Shown here piece by piece: positions 18,430-26,625 of a stretch of DNA of 45,222 bases. The first letter of the stretch is position 1. The number at the start of each line of letters is the position of its first letter. Made by a program: the position numbers and the translations under genes. The notes beneath the pieces are model-generated. The model saw only the letters and a program-made list of their open reading frames with translations, searched no databases and was not told the DNA's origin. This stretch comes from Euryarchaeota archaeon UBA175 (GTDB lineage: Archaea > Thermoplasmatota > Poseidoniia > Poseidoniales > Thalassarchaeaceae). The stretch lies in NCBI GenBank assembly GCA_002497895.1, contig DAFD01000084.1, positions 1 to 45,222 on the forward strand, given 5' to 3'.

Positions 18430-18938
18430 TCTTCGTTCATCGTTCGCCTGCCTCGATTATCGAACCACTCTGTTGGCATTCCATCGTCATGCATCTTGAG
18501 GTCATCACCCGCACTTCTTGGAATTGAATGACGCCCCTCGTGCCAAGTCTGCTGTTCCAACCAAAGGCCCAACTCCTCACCTGATAGATTAACATCCATG
18601 ATACCTCCAAATGGCCTCTCATCAACGACGAAGGCTACCTTCCCTACGAAAGCGGCCTGCCTTGACAAAGAGAAAGTGGTGGTGTCACCTTCGAGGTCCT
18701 GTGTCATGGCATCGAAGGCGGTGTCGAGGATTCGATTCTTCTCCGCTTGATCCAAAACGTGGTCAAGTGAGGCTGCTCGTCCAGTTAATCTGTAAGACGA
18801 ATCCTCGATTGGGAACTCTCTTTCTTCCGTCTCAAAATCACATTCCCATTGAGGGAAGACGCCGCGTACAGCTTCTATCACCCGTGCGGCGTCTTCGTGT
18901 GGCAGCACGGTGGTTGAGACGGTGATATCCGGCTCCAT
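18420..18938 (-). CDS. UPF0201-family archaeal protein (predicted RNA-binding)
   Basis: 172 residues from ATG 18938, which has GGTGGAG just upstream; a longer frame to 18983 exists but adds a non-conserved Pro/Gly leader. The core matches archaeal UPF0201 (COG1931): TVLPHEDAARVIEAVRGVFP at the start, then the signature region RILDTAFDAM and GDTTTFSLSRQAAFVGKVAF, then FGGIMDVNL. The family has a ribosomal-protein-like/dsRBD-like fold and is predicted to bind RNA; no biochemical role is established. The last ~35 residues are a polar extension. Convergent with the fusion peptidase gene, sharing 10 bases. Confidence 0.85.
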   Translation of the reverse strand: MEPDITVSTTVLPHEDAARVIEAVRGVFPQWECDFETEEREFPIEDSSYRLTGRAASLDHVLDQAEKNRILDTAFDAMTQDLEGDTTTFSLSRQAAFVGKVAFVVDERPFGGIMDVNLSGEELGLWLEQQTWHEGRHSIPRSAGDDLKMHDDGMPTEWFDNRGRRTMNEDQD

Positions 18939-18999
18939 GGCATCTCCACCCGGCGAAGGGTCATGATTCCTGTGGGTAACCACGCTCCCAGCACCACGA

Positions 19000-19908
19000 A
19001 TGATTCAAACGATGGATTCGGGAGCCCCTAGCATGACAGAGCGCTCTCCGCTGATTGGTGTGGCTCTTCTTCTCGCCCCGACCCTCTGCGTTGGCGCACT
19101 CAGATATGGTCTTCCAAATATCGAAACTCTACTCAAGGAGGACCTAATTGCTCAAGCAATAATTCACGGCTTAGCCATCCTACTAGGCATCGTCATGTTT
19201 CTTCGCTATCGCGTTGTCGAGGACCATGAGTACCATCGCTCGAGTGCCATCAAGAATCTCTCAAGCATGTATCGCCTTGAGGACAAAGGCTTGTGGAATC
19301 GAGGAGATGACGCCCTCGATCGCCTTGAGACCCAGGCCCTCAATCAACCAAAGGGTCGCGCGGGCCTACGCTTTCAACAAAGGATGACTGGTAAGGTCTC
19401 AGATCTGAATAAGGAACAATCCGAACTAAATCTCGACCGTGATGACTCACGTATGGAGGTCGATGTTCAGGTGGAGGGTATGGTCCCCGTCGTCGACTCG
19501 GAAGTCATCGACGAAACCGATCCCGGAAAACTCTCAGGCACGCTGGGAGCCAGCGCAGAGGCCTCAGCGCAGCGTCGCCTCAACAAGGAAATAGCTCGTC
19601 GCGAGAAAGACGCAATCCGCAGCGAGCGACAGTCTGCCAAACTCGCCGCCAAGGAAGCTAAGGCTGCTGCCAAGGCGGAGAAAGCGGCTGCGAAAGCCGA
19701 AGCCAAGGAGGCAGCACGGGCGGCGAAGGCGGCAAAGAAATCCGGCGGACGAGCTGCAGCTGAGGCGACGTGGGATGCTCCACCTGACGACCAGTGGTCG
19801 ACCCCAGTACCATCTTCACTAGCAAAATCAGTCATATCTTGCCAGGAATGCGGCGCGGTCAATAGTAGCGGCACGGCTTACTGCAGCAGTTGCGGCGCTT
19901 TCCTCTGA
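19000..19908 (+). CDS. Membrane protein with Lys/Ala-rich coiled segment and C-terminal zinc ribbon
   Basis: 302 residues. Two hydrophobic helices lie near 18-38 and 50-68. After a polar linker comes a long helical region (about 190-250) made almost only of Ala, Lys, Glu and Arg in repeats such as AKEAKAAAKAEKAAAKAE, like histone H1 or TolA linkers. The C-terminus is a zinc ribbon, CQEC ... CSSC. The basic helix and ribbon would face the cytoplasm if both helices cross. No named family recognised. ATGs at 19000, 19012 and 19033 are all possible starts. The gene runs 54 bases before dnaJ on the same strand, so a link to protein quality control is possible but unproven. Confidence 0.7.
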   Translation: MIQTMDSGAPSMTERSPLIGVALLLAPTLCVGALRYGLPNIETLLKEDLIAQAIIHGLAILLGIVMFLRYRVVEDHEYHRSSAIKNLSSMYRLEDKGLWNRGDDALDRLETQALNQPKGRAGLRFQQRMTGKVSDLNKEQSELNLDRDDSRMEVDVQVEGMVPVVDSEVIDETDPGKLSGTLGASAEASAQRRLNKEIARREKDAIRSERQSAKLAAKEAKAAAKAEKAAAKAEAKEAARAAKAAKKSGGRAAAEATWDAPPDDQWSTPVPSSLAKSVISCQECGAVNSSGTAYCSSCGAFL

Positions 19909-19962
19909 GCACTCCGTTGGGTTGAAAACAGGCGTGTGGGAGCCGTTGAGCGTGGTGGTCCA

Positions 19963-21105
19963 GTGAGTCAGAAGCGGGATTACTACGAGGTTCTCGGTGT
20001 AAGCCGAAAAGCCTCGGATACGGAATTGAAAAAGGCATTCCGTTCGATGGCCCGAAAGTTCCATCCTGACAAGAATCCAGACGATGCTGAGGCCGAGTCT
20101 CGCTTCAAGGAAGTGCAGGAAGCATATGCGATTCTTTCGAACGCTGAAGAACGGCGAAAGTACGACATGTTCGGGCATGAGAGGCCTGGAGGTTCGCCCT
20201 GGGGTTCTGGTGGCTTCCAAGGTGTCAACATTAGTTTCGACGATATTTTTGGAGGAGGCTTTGACTCGATATTCTCCTCTCTGTTCGGCGGTGGCTCACG
20301 CCAACGCTCGAGTCGTGGTGCAGACCTCCTCGTGCGGCATCTGGTAAGTTTTGAGGATGCCTTCAACGGAGTCGACGAAGAGCTTGAGATTGATGTGCTG
20401 AACCGCTGTTCTGGTTGTGAAGGGAGCGGTTCGGAGACCGCAGATGGAATTCGAGTCTGTCCAACATGTGACGGTCGCGGGCGACTCACAAGGATTGAGC
20501 GAATTGGGCCATTCCATCAACAGGTCACTCAGGATTGTCGAGCTTGTGGCGGTGATGGTCGCATCATTCAGAATCCGTGTAAGGCTTGTTCGGGTGAGGG
20601 TAGGGCTGAACAATCGAAGAAGGTTCGATTCTCGGTGCCCGCTGGTATCGAGAGTGGTGCTAGACTGAGGCTAAGCGGGCATGGTGAATCATCACGATCG
20701 GAGAATGGTAGACCAGGAAATCTCTACATCGAAATCGAAGTGCAGGAGCACGAATGGTTCGAGCGCGATGGGCCTGATTTATTGATGGCTTTACCAGTCA
20801 GTTATGTCGATCTTGTTCTTGGTAATACTGTTGAGATTCCACATATTGATGGTTCTCCGCTGAAGGTGCGAATCAAGGCCGGTTCAAAGCCCGGTGAGAC
20901 GATTACTATTCTCGACAGAGGTCTGCCAATGGCGCGCGTAAGTCGCGGTCGTGGTGCCGTCATGGTTCTGCTCAAATTGGCCATGCCGGGGAAAATTTCA
21001 CGGGCTACGAAGAAGCAATTGGAACAGATGCGCGAGGAATTGGGTAGTGGCCATTCGGAGATTATCGATGATGTTCTCGATGAGGCACGCAATCGACGGC
21101 GCTAA
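19963..21105 (+). CDS. dnaJ: Chaperone DnaJ (Hsp40, type I)
   Basis: 380 residues from GTG 19963, chosen because MSQKRDYYEVLGV is the usual DnaJ start and GGTGG lies just before it; an earlier in-frame GTG at 19936 adds nine atypical residues. The J domain has the HPD motif (FHPDKNPDD). A Gly/Phe-rich stretch (GGGFDSIFSSLFGGGSR) follows, then four CxxCxGxG zinc repeats (CSGCEGSG, CPTCDGRG, CRACGGDG, CKACSGEG) and the C-terminal substrate-binding domains. It stimulates the ATPase of DnaK and hands over unfolded clients. Neither dnaK nor grpE is within the window. Archaeal DnaJ was probably acquired from bacteria. Confidence 0.95.
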   Translation: MSQKRDYYEVLGVSRKASDTELKKAFRSMARKFHPDKNPDDAEAESRFKEVQEAYAILSNAEERRKYDMFGHERPGGSPWGSGGFQGVNISFDDIFGGGFDSIFSSLFGGGSRQRSSRGADLLVRHLVSFEDAFNGVDEELEIDVLNRCSGCEGSGSETADGIRVCPTCDGRGRLTRIERIGPFHQQVTQDCRACGGDGRIIQNPCKACSGEGRAEQSKKVRFSVPAGIESGARLRLSGHGESSRSENGRPGNLYIEIEVQEHEWFERDGPDLLMALPVSYVDLVLGNTVEIPHIDGSPLKVRIKAGSKPGETITILDRGLPMARVSRGRGAVMVLLKLAMPGKISRATKKQLEQMREELGSGHSEIIDDVLDEARNRRR

Positions 21106-21131
21106 GGGCCATCTCGAATGATTAGTAACTC

Positions 21132-23279
21132 TCAACCCCATTCAAGAGCGCGATTTGGGACTGCCGCGAGTGGCTCTCCATCAACTAGACCTGAGAGATG
21201 GAAGCCGACGTTAGATGGTTCACCCTCGAGGGTTAGTCGCAGGAAGGTGCGGCTGCCTGATTTGAGTGTATCAAGTGAGATTTCGTCGCCTTGGAAGAGG
21301 TGTTGGGGTGATACAGCGCCGATACTGACACTATCTCCTTCCGGCGCATAGACGCGCATTGCAGCGAGTTCCCATGGTGAGTTAGCGATGCGGATTCCAA
21401 GTAGCATTGTTGCATCGCCCTCAGTGATTCGCCAAGCACAGATTTCGACTTGCTCGGTATTGTGACGCAGCAACGGCTCGCCCCAATCGGCGACGACGGC
21501 TTGCCAAGGACTGTCTCCGAGTTGATGAAGTGCAGAATCTATGACTTGCTCGTCAATTTCTTCTGCCGCTAGTAGGTTGGTTAGGCGCTCTCGTAGGCGA
21601 CGCAAGCGCCGGCGCTCATGGGCCTCGACCTCGAAATCGCTGATTCCCGAACGCCAGCGCTTTCGATTCCAGAACATTACCAATATCGCTGGCGCGATGA
21701 GGAAAGCCCCGGCGAAGACATAGTATTCTGTGAAAAGCCCAGATTGATCGACGAAATCAGCCAATTCAGGCTCGGTGATTTCACCTGCGTTGACGAGTGT
21801 GAAATCATAGTAAGTCAGACTGGCTTCACCGAGTTTCTCGACACGGATTGCGTGGGTTCCTGTCGGTGCGTCAATCAGTCCACCAGCCGAGCTATTGAGA
21901 ATCGCCCAATTTGTTTGGTCCAGCACTAGGATTTGGTAGCGAACAGGTTGTGATGTGTCAGCGTCTACGTGTAATCTGGAGCCATTTGCTTCTGTCACAA
22001 CGAAAGAGAATACATCGACGTATTCGTCATCAGACATTCTCGCATCGATATTTTCGTCAAATCCGATCGATGGCCAGAGAGAAAAGTCATCCGAATCGGT
22101 CCAGAGTCTATCTGGTGCATCTCCCATCTGCCCAGCGTCTCCAGCTGGGTATTCGTTCATTCTAATGTTCCAGGAGGAAAGTGAATCTGAAGTCATTCGG
22201 AATTCCAGGGCTGAGGTTCCTGCAACTGTATCGAAGTGATCAGGGCAAACATTGCCTTCACTCCCAAGAGGTGTAGCCAATCCTTCTGAATCGATAGCGA
22301 GAACTTCGAAATTAACTGAGTTATCATCACTCCAGCAATTTAGGAAGATGCTCATGCGACCAACCACCTCGACTCTGACTGCGTCTCCTTCACTGTCAGA
22401 GGGTGAAATCCAGCCATCGAACCCGTCGGTGTTTCCATCAGGGAATGATAGTGCGTTCTCATCCCCCCAAGGGTTAGACAATTCCCCCCAGGATGCTTCG
22501 AGGGTAACCGCCCTTCGCATCACATACAATTCGTAGGCGGCAAAGCCTGCATCTGAGTCCTGCTTGATGCGCAGCCATAGGTTTCCATCCTCTGGATATT
22601 CGAAGTGGAACCAGCCATCTTCATCAGCTTCGAACGGATCAAGCAAGGTCTTCGTCGATTCATTTCGAAGCCAGAATTCTAGTTCGGCGGATTCTGGCAT
22701 TAACGGCAAAGGCATGATGATGTAATCGCCGGCTTGGCCGAGAATCTCAATAGAATCCTTATCTGAGCCATCTTCTAGTGATCCGACAATCCAGTGACTT
22801 TGAGATGTCGGATCTGAATGGCAGTCATCAATCGGGCAATTCCAGGTGGAGTCAACAATTTCCTGATCAACAGCGATTCCCGGGCTCGGTACATTGTCTA
22901 GCCAATCTGCCTCTTCCTTCATCAGAGCCTCGTTGATGTCAGGACTGCTCATCTCAAAATCGAGGTCGGATTGTCCAGTACCTTGGTCTACAGTGAGTCG
23001 GAAGGTGACATTTCCGGAGGCGTCGAAGGATAGTTCGATACGTTGCGGATCTTCGACTGAGTAATTCCCCTGAGGCGTACTAACTTCCAGTTCAAGGCCA
23101 GGACACGAGGCTTTCATACACAAAATTCTGATGAAAACCGGATGAGACTCACTAAAATGCACAGTTGAATCAATCAGAGTGACTGATTCGTCCTCTTCTC
23201 CGCTTTGTGCGGTGGCGCTGGCAGCAGTTCCGACTAGGAGAATGAGCAGCACGATGAGGGTGGTAGCGGTGCGACTCAC
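21132..23279 (-). CDS. Exported protein with one membrane helix and a cytoplasmic domain
   Basis: 715 residues. Residues 1-24 are a signal peptide (LIVLLILLVGTAASATAQS). Residues about 30-515 form a beta-rich, Asp/Ser-rich ectodomain with scattered Cys residues (e.g. CMKASC, CPIDDC). A membrane helix lies at about 519-537 (YYVFAGAFLIAPAILVMFW), then an Arg-rich coiled stretch (ERRRLRRLRERL) and about 140 residues of folded cytoplasmic domain. A domain inside and a large one outside suggest sensing or transport coupling, but no known signalling motif is present. GTG start. The start codon overlaps the base of the hairpin at 23279-23293. Convergent with dnaJ and divergent from arcS. Confidence 0.75.
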   Translation of the reverse strand: MSRTATTLIVLLILLVGTAASATAQSGEEDESVTLIDSTVHFSESHPVFIRILCMKASCPGLELEVSTPQGNYSVEDPQRIELSFDASGNVTFRLTVDQGTGQSDLDFEMSSPDINEALMKEEADWLDNVPSPGIAVDQEIVDSTWNCPIDDCHSDPTSQSHWIVGSLEDGSDKDSIEILGQAGDYIIMPLPLMPESAELEFWLRNESTKTLLDPFEADEDGWFHFEYPEDGNLWLRIKQDSDAGFAAYELYVMRRAVTLEASWGELSNPWGDENALSFPDGNTDGFDGWISPSDSEGDAVRVEVVGRMSIFLNCWSDDNSVNFEVLAIDSEGLATPLGSEGNVCPDHFDTVAGTSALEFRMTSDSLSSWNIRMNEYPAGDAGQMGDAPDRLWTDSDDFSLWPSIGFDENIDARMSDDEYVDVFSFVVTEANGSRLHVDADTSQPVRYQILVLDQTNWAILNSSAGGLIDAPTGTHAIRVEKLGEASLTYYDFTLVNAGEITEPELADFVDQSGLFTEYYVFAGAFLIAPAILVMFWNRKRWRSGISDFEVEAHERRRLRRLRERLTNLLAAEEIDEQVIDSALHQLGDSPWQAVVADWGEPLLRHNTEQVEICAWRITEGDATMLLGIRIANSPWELAAMRVYAPEGDSVSIGAVSPQHLFQGDEISLDTLKSGSRTFLRLTLEGEPSNVGFHLSGLVDGEPLAAVPNRALEWG

Positions 23280-23293
23280 GGCCCTCCGGGCCG
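23279..23293. repeat. 3-nt-loop hairpin CGGCCC-TCC-GGGCCG at a start codon
   Basis: Perfect 6-bp stem with loop TCC in the 62-base divergent gap. On the minus strand its last base is the G of the GTG start at 23279, so in the mRNA it would lie exactly where a ribosome site should be. It could reduce initiation. Confidence 0.5.
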
Positions 23294-23341
23294 GCTTCTC
23301 CCTTAGAATGCTTCAAGCGAACCGCATCGCTGGCGCGCTCG

Positions 23342-25147
23342 ATGAGCGACGTTGCTGGTGAGCGGCCGTTGGCGCGGGGTGTTGCTGCGCGACAGCGATT
23401 TGCGCGTATTTTTGCGCTCGGAGACCGTAAATCTCCTTCGTCGTGGACACCTGGACTTGTCTCAAGTTCATCTGATCCAGAACTTCCACTATCTATGTCT
23501 GCATTCAGAGTCAAGAGGGATGCGAGCACCATTCCAGCGACGATGTCGATGGAGGTGCTCGATGATTTGTGTCTGCCATTCGGTGGTTTGGAAACATGGC
23601 AGGCCGAAGAAGGGTTGATTTTGCCTTCTAGCCTAGTCGATTCAGATAGTGGCTCAAAGTCGGCAGGAGTTCAGTTCTTACCGGTCTCATGGCAATCTCT
23701 CCACCACGATGTTGACCTCCTCGAAGAGGGTCTAGAACCATCGGTAATCGCCCTTATCGACGCTCCTCAATTAGCCGAGCGTCCGGGCAAATTAATCCAA
23801 GCTATCGATGCGATTCGTCGCCGATTCACCACCTCGTTGATCTATACACCAGGAATTGGCGGGCCGGACAACTGTGCCCTGCTTACATGGATGGGAGTCG
23901 ACCTTTTCGACCTCTCTCGGTCACACCAAGCTGCCTCTAGAGGCGTCTTGCTCACTGAAGACGGTCCCAGAGAGGTCGAATCCACAATGGGCGAATCAAC
24001 GGGCATAGATACTCAGATTGAGGCTTGGCAGAGAGCACTCTCATCGACTCGTTCAGCCATTCGGGACGGAACCATTCGCCAACTTACCGAAAGGCAAGCG
24101 CTTTCCAGTCCGCGCTCGGTAGAGCGCTTACGACGCCATGATTTGATGATGAGTGAGACGGCAATCGATGATTCGGGCCAAGCAGCCCTCGCAAGCGTCG
24201 TCAAGCAGGGCACCCGCTTGCGTTGCCATTCCTACACTAGCCGCGACGATCCAATCATCAGCGAATGGCGTCGAAGAGTAGCCGAAGAGCATACTCCACC
24301 TACCCACCAATCGAAGGCAATAGTCCTCCTCCCATGCTCAGCTAGGAAGCCCTACCGACTTTCGAAATCTCATCGCAGATTCCAGCGTGCAGTCACCACT
24401 AGAGGAATCCATGAGGTAATGGTCACCGCACCACTCGGTCTCGTCCCTCGCGAACTAGAAGATATCTGGCCAGCGGCGCATTACGATATACCAGTCACAG
24501 GGGATTGGGATATCGATGAGTTAAGGGTCATCAGAAGTATGGTGGAAGAATACACTACGCGCAACGGATACCAGCGAATCATCAATCATTCAGGTATCGA
24601 CCTCAAAGCAGGAAACATCGAGGTTATCGATACTCGCCAAGGAGAATCCGCAGGTTCTCAAACTTCGATTGATAGACTCGAACAAGCCATTCGCCAAGCC
24701 GCCCAAGATCTCAAACTTCCAAATCCTAAGGAAAGCCTTCACCGGCTTGGCAAACTCAAGGCATTTTCAAGATTCCAACATGGGACCGACGCATGGCTCG
24801 AGGGAGCAAGGGTCAGCGGCAGACCGCCGATATTCAGAATCGACCGCGAAGGTACACAGATAGCATTGTGGAATCCACATAGTGGTCGCTTCTCATTCGC
24901 AAAAGCCGCACTCCCTTCACTCGCTGAACACAAGACTCTGCCATGTGTCGAACTAACCGCAGAAGCCGACTGGCGCGGTGACCTATTTTCCACCAATATC
25001 ACCCGCTCCGACCCCGCAATCCGCGTCGGCGATGAATTACTCGTCTACCAGAACGGCGAACTCATCGGAAGCGCACGAGCCGAGGCTGCAGGGTGGGAAT
25101 GGCCCAATGGGCCGGGAAGATTGGCGAAAGCGCAACACCGTCTATGA
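23342..25147 (+). CDS. arcS: Archaeosine synthase ArcS (TgtA2)
   Basis: 601 residues. The catalytic signature of ArcS is present at 331-344 (PCSARKPYRLSKSH; conserved PCS..KPY..S.SH). The N-terminal half is the TGT-like domain that lacks transglycosylase residues (TPGIGGPDNCALLTWMGVDLFDLSRS). The C-terminal ~90 residues are a PUA domain (VGDELLVYQNGELIGSARA). ArcS converts the preQ0 base placed at position 15 of archaeal tRNAs into archaeosine, with lysine as donor in systems that pair it with the radical-SAM partner RaSEA. Length is that of full euryarchaeal ArcS. The gene is 76 bases before rps15 on the same strand. No arcTGT or RaSEA gene is in the window. Confidence 0.92.
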   Translation: MSDVAGERPLARGVAARQRFARIFALGDRKSPSSWTPGLVSSSSDPELPLSMSAFRVKRDASTIPATMSMEVLDDLCLPFGGLETWQAEEGLILPSSLVDSDSGSKSAGVQFLPVSWQSLHHDVDLLEEGLEPSVIALIDAPQLAERPGKLIQAIDAIRRRFTTSLIYTPGIGGPDNCALLTWMGVDLFDLSRSHQAASRGVLLTEDGPREVESTMGESTGIDTQIEAWQRALSSTRSAIRDGTIRQLTERQALSSPRSVERLRRHDLMMSETAIDDSGQAALASVVKQGTRLRCHSYTSRDDPIISEWRRRVAEEHTPPTHQSKAIVLLPCSARKPYRLSKSHRRFQRAVTTRGIHEVMVTAPLGLVPRELEDIWPAAHYDIPVTGDWDIDELRVIRSMVEEYTTRNGYQRIINHSGIDLKAGNIEVIDTRQGESAGSQTSIDRLEQAIRQAAQDLKLPNPKESLHRLGKLKAFSRFQHGTDAWLEGARVSGRPPIFRIDREGTQIALWNPHSGRFSFAKAALPSLAEHKTLPCVELTAEADWRGDLFSTNITRSDPAIRVGDELLVYQNGELIGSARAEAAGWEWPNGPGRLAKAQHRL

Positions 25148-25152
25148 CTCAA

Positions 25153-25165
25153 CACCCTACGGGTG
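25153..25165. repeat. 3-nt-loop hairpin CACCC-TAC-GGGTG
   Basis: Perfect 5-bp stem with loop TAC, 6 bases past the arcS stop. It shares the C-TAC-G apex with the hairpins at 1945 and 30468. No T-run follows. Confidence 0.5.
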
Positions 25166-25176
25166 ATATGCGCAGC

Positions 25177-25185
25177 GATTAAAGA
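25177..25185 (+). promoter_or_regulatory. TATA-like box upstream of rps15
   Basis: GATTAAAGA is an A/T-rich island 40 bases before ATG 25223. With a start about 26 bases downstream of it, the transcript would have a short leader that includes the GAGGTGA ribosome site at 25211-25217. Confidence 0.35.
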
Positions 25186-25210
25186 GGGGCAGCAGGTCGG
25201 CGAGCCGCTT

Positions 25211-25217
25211 GAGGTGA
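25211..25217 (+). promoter_or_regulatory. Strong Shine-Dalgarno site of rps15
   Basis: GAGGTGA lies 5 bases before ATG 25223 and is complementary to the archaeal 16S 3' end. It fixes the start of the ribosomal protein gene and shows this genome uses Shine-Dalgarno initiation for some genes. Confidence 0.7.
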
Positions 25218-25222
25218 CCTAA

Positions 25223-25678
25223 ATGGCTCGTATGCACAGTAAGGGAAAGGGAAAGAGCGGCTCTGACAAGCCCAATTCGAACGTCGCTCCCGAGTGGTCA
25301 GAGTCCGACAAGGAAACCGTTGAGGCCCTCATCCTCAAGTTGTCAGAAGAGGGTCACTCGACAGCTATGATTGGCACAATCCTGCGCGACCAACACGCAG
25401 TTCCTGATGCCCGTCTCGTCACTGGCGAGCGCATTGCTCAGACTCTTGCCCGCAACGATATCGGCGGCAAGTACCCTGAAGACATGATGAATCTCATGCG
25501 CCAAGCACTGAGGATGATCGACCACCTCAACTCCAACGTCAAGGACCTGCACAACCGCAGGCAACTCGAACTCACAGAGTCGCGCATCCGCCGTCTCGCT
25601 CGCTACTACCAAGACTCAGGCCGACTTGAGTCGGAATGGGCCTACAAGCGAGATCAACTCCGCCTGATGGTCGAGTGA
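25223..25678 (+). CDS. rps15: Small-subunit ribosomal protein uS15 (archaeal S15)
   Basis: 151 residues of the archaeal/eukaryotic S15 type: basic N-terminus MARMHSKGKGKSG, an N-terminal extension absent from bacteria (PEWSESDKETVEALILKLSEEGHSTAMIGTIL, split here as WSESDKETVEALILKL and EEGHSTAMIGTIL), then the conserved core RQALRMIDHLNSNVKDLHNR and ESRIRRLARYY. It binds the central domain of 16S rRNA early in subunit assembly. Length is normal for archaea. In many archaea this gene is followed by a RecJ-like nuclease (GAN) gene and S3Ae, which bears on the next entry. Confidence 0.97.
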   Translation: MARMHSKGKGKSGSDKPNSNVAPEWSESDKETVEALILKLSEEGHSTAMIGTILRDQHAVPDARLVTGERIAQTLARNDIGGKYPEDMMNLMRQALRMIDHLNSNVKDLHNRRQLELTESRIRRLARYYQDSGRLESEWAYKRDQLRLMVE

Positions 25679-25712
25679 GCTGCTCTTACGCGGTCCTCGC
25701 AGGGACGGATTC

Positions 25713-25741
25713 ACAGCGATGGGGATTTGAACCAGCGCTGT
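25713..25741. repeat. Imperfect hairpin with tRNA T-loop-like sequence
   Basis: ACAGCG pairs with CGCTGT; an A/G mismatch and TGG/CCA extend the stem inward, leaving loop GGATTTGAA. The top resembles the complement of a tRNA T-arm (GGTTCAAATCC on the minus strand), but no acceptor, D or anticodon arms fit, so I do not call a tRNA. It lies 35 bases past the rps15 stop. Confidence 0.4.
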
Positions 25742-25753
25742 CAAGCGTAGTTG

Positions 25754-26623
25754 ATGCGCCAGTTGGTTGAGGCCGAGCAGTTCGCTTCTGTGGCTTCGAC
25801 TCTTGTGGATGCCGCGGCAGGTATCCGCACTCATCGTGGCACAGTGATGCTATTGGCAGCACCTTCGATCATTGGATCACTGAGCTTGGCCCCGTTGGAG
25901 GCGGCGATGCTGGATCTTGGTATGCCCTATCGCCGCCGTTTCAGATTACAGGCCTCGGGAGAAGGGGCTTTGATTCACGTAATGGGGCCGGGACAGGATT
26001 CGGGGCCAGATTACACTGGTGACCCCCCACGTTTGATTCTGGCCGGACAAGTTGTTGAGGGATTGCAGGGTTCCTCTGGCGATTCGAGGCGAGGACCACT
26101 GACGACTGTTGCTCAGGCCCACGCGCTTGCACAAGTGCTTGCACCTAGTGGTACGCGCGTGCGTAGAATGCGGCCATGGCTACTTTCGGGAAATTGGCTA
26201 CATTCAGCCCTGGATACGACTTACGACCCGGTATTCACTGCCCTACGAGATTTGCTCGTCGAGGAGGGTTCAGCACGAGTCGTATCGATGCCGGAGGTAA
26301 CTACCGTGGAACTCTCGAATACTCCCTGGATTGAGGAATTAGCCCTCGATGCAATATCAGAAAAGTGGTCTGAACTCGATATGGAGGGGCGAGCTCGGGC
26401 CCTCTCCCACCTGATGCGACCAGCCCTCGCTCGCTCAACTCCATCCACAGCGCGCATGGAGGAACTGGGTTGGCACCGCGTCGTCGGTCCGGATTGGGAT
26501 AGTGACCTCGCATCCGAGATTGTTCGAGCGGCGTGGCTGTGGAAGGAGAATCCAGCCGCAACAGCCGCTCACACTTTCGTCGATTCCCTGCTTACTACTG
26601 GTAGAGCACCCGTGCGCGAGTAA
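25754..26623 (+). CDS. Unrecognised protein in the RecJ/GAN position; possible degenerate DHH-type protein
   Basis: 289 residues from ATG 25754 (an in-frame TTG lies 3 bases earlier). No signal peptide or membrane helix. The opening strand-turn-helix VMLLAAPSIIGSLSLAPLEAAML followed by LGMPYRRRF (each part under 24 residues; the key turn is 'PSIIGS') has the same rhythm as the start of archaeal RecJ/GAN proteins, where a strand ends in a metal-binding D.DG and leads into a helix and 'G..y..r'. The DHH metal residues are absent here. The middle and C-terminal parts are helical. The strongest argument is position: GAN genes usually follow rps15 in archaea. If correct, it would be a catalytically dead relative, as Cdc45 is in eukaryotes. 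This is a weak inference. Confidence 0.6.
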   Translation: MRQLVEAEQFASVASTLVDAAAGIRTHRGTVMLLAAPSIIGSLSLAPLEAAMLDLGMPYRRRFRLQASGEGALIHVMGPGQDSGPDYTGDPPRLILAGQVVEGLQGSSGDSRRGPLTTVAQAHALAQVLAPSGTRVRRMRPWLLSGNWLHSALDTTYDPVFTALRDLLVEEGSARVVSMPEVTTVELSNTPWIEELALDAISEKWSELDMEGRARALSHLMRPALARSTPSTARMEELGWHRVVGPDWDSDLASEIVRAAWLWKENPAATAAHTFVDSLLTTGRAPVRE

Positions 26624-26625
26624 AA

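Noticed and set aside
25690..25760. Possible tRNA gene on the minus strand
   Set aside because: Only a T-arm-like segment is seen; acceptor, D and anticodon arms cannot be paired.
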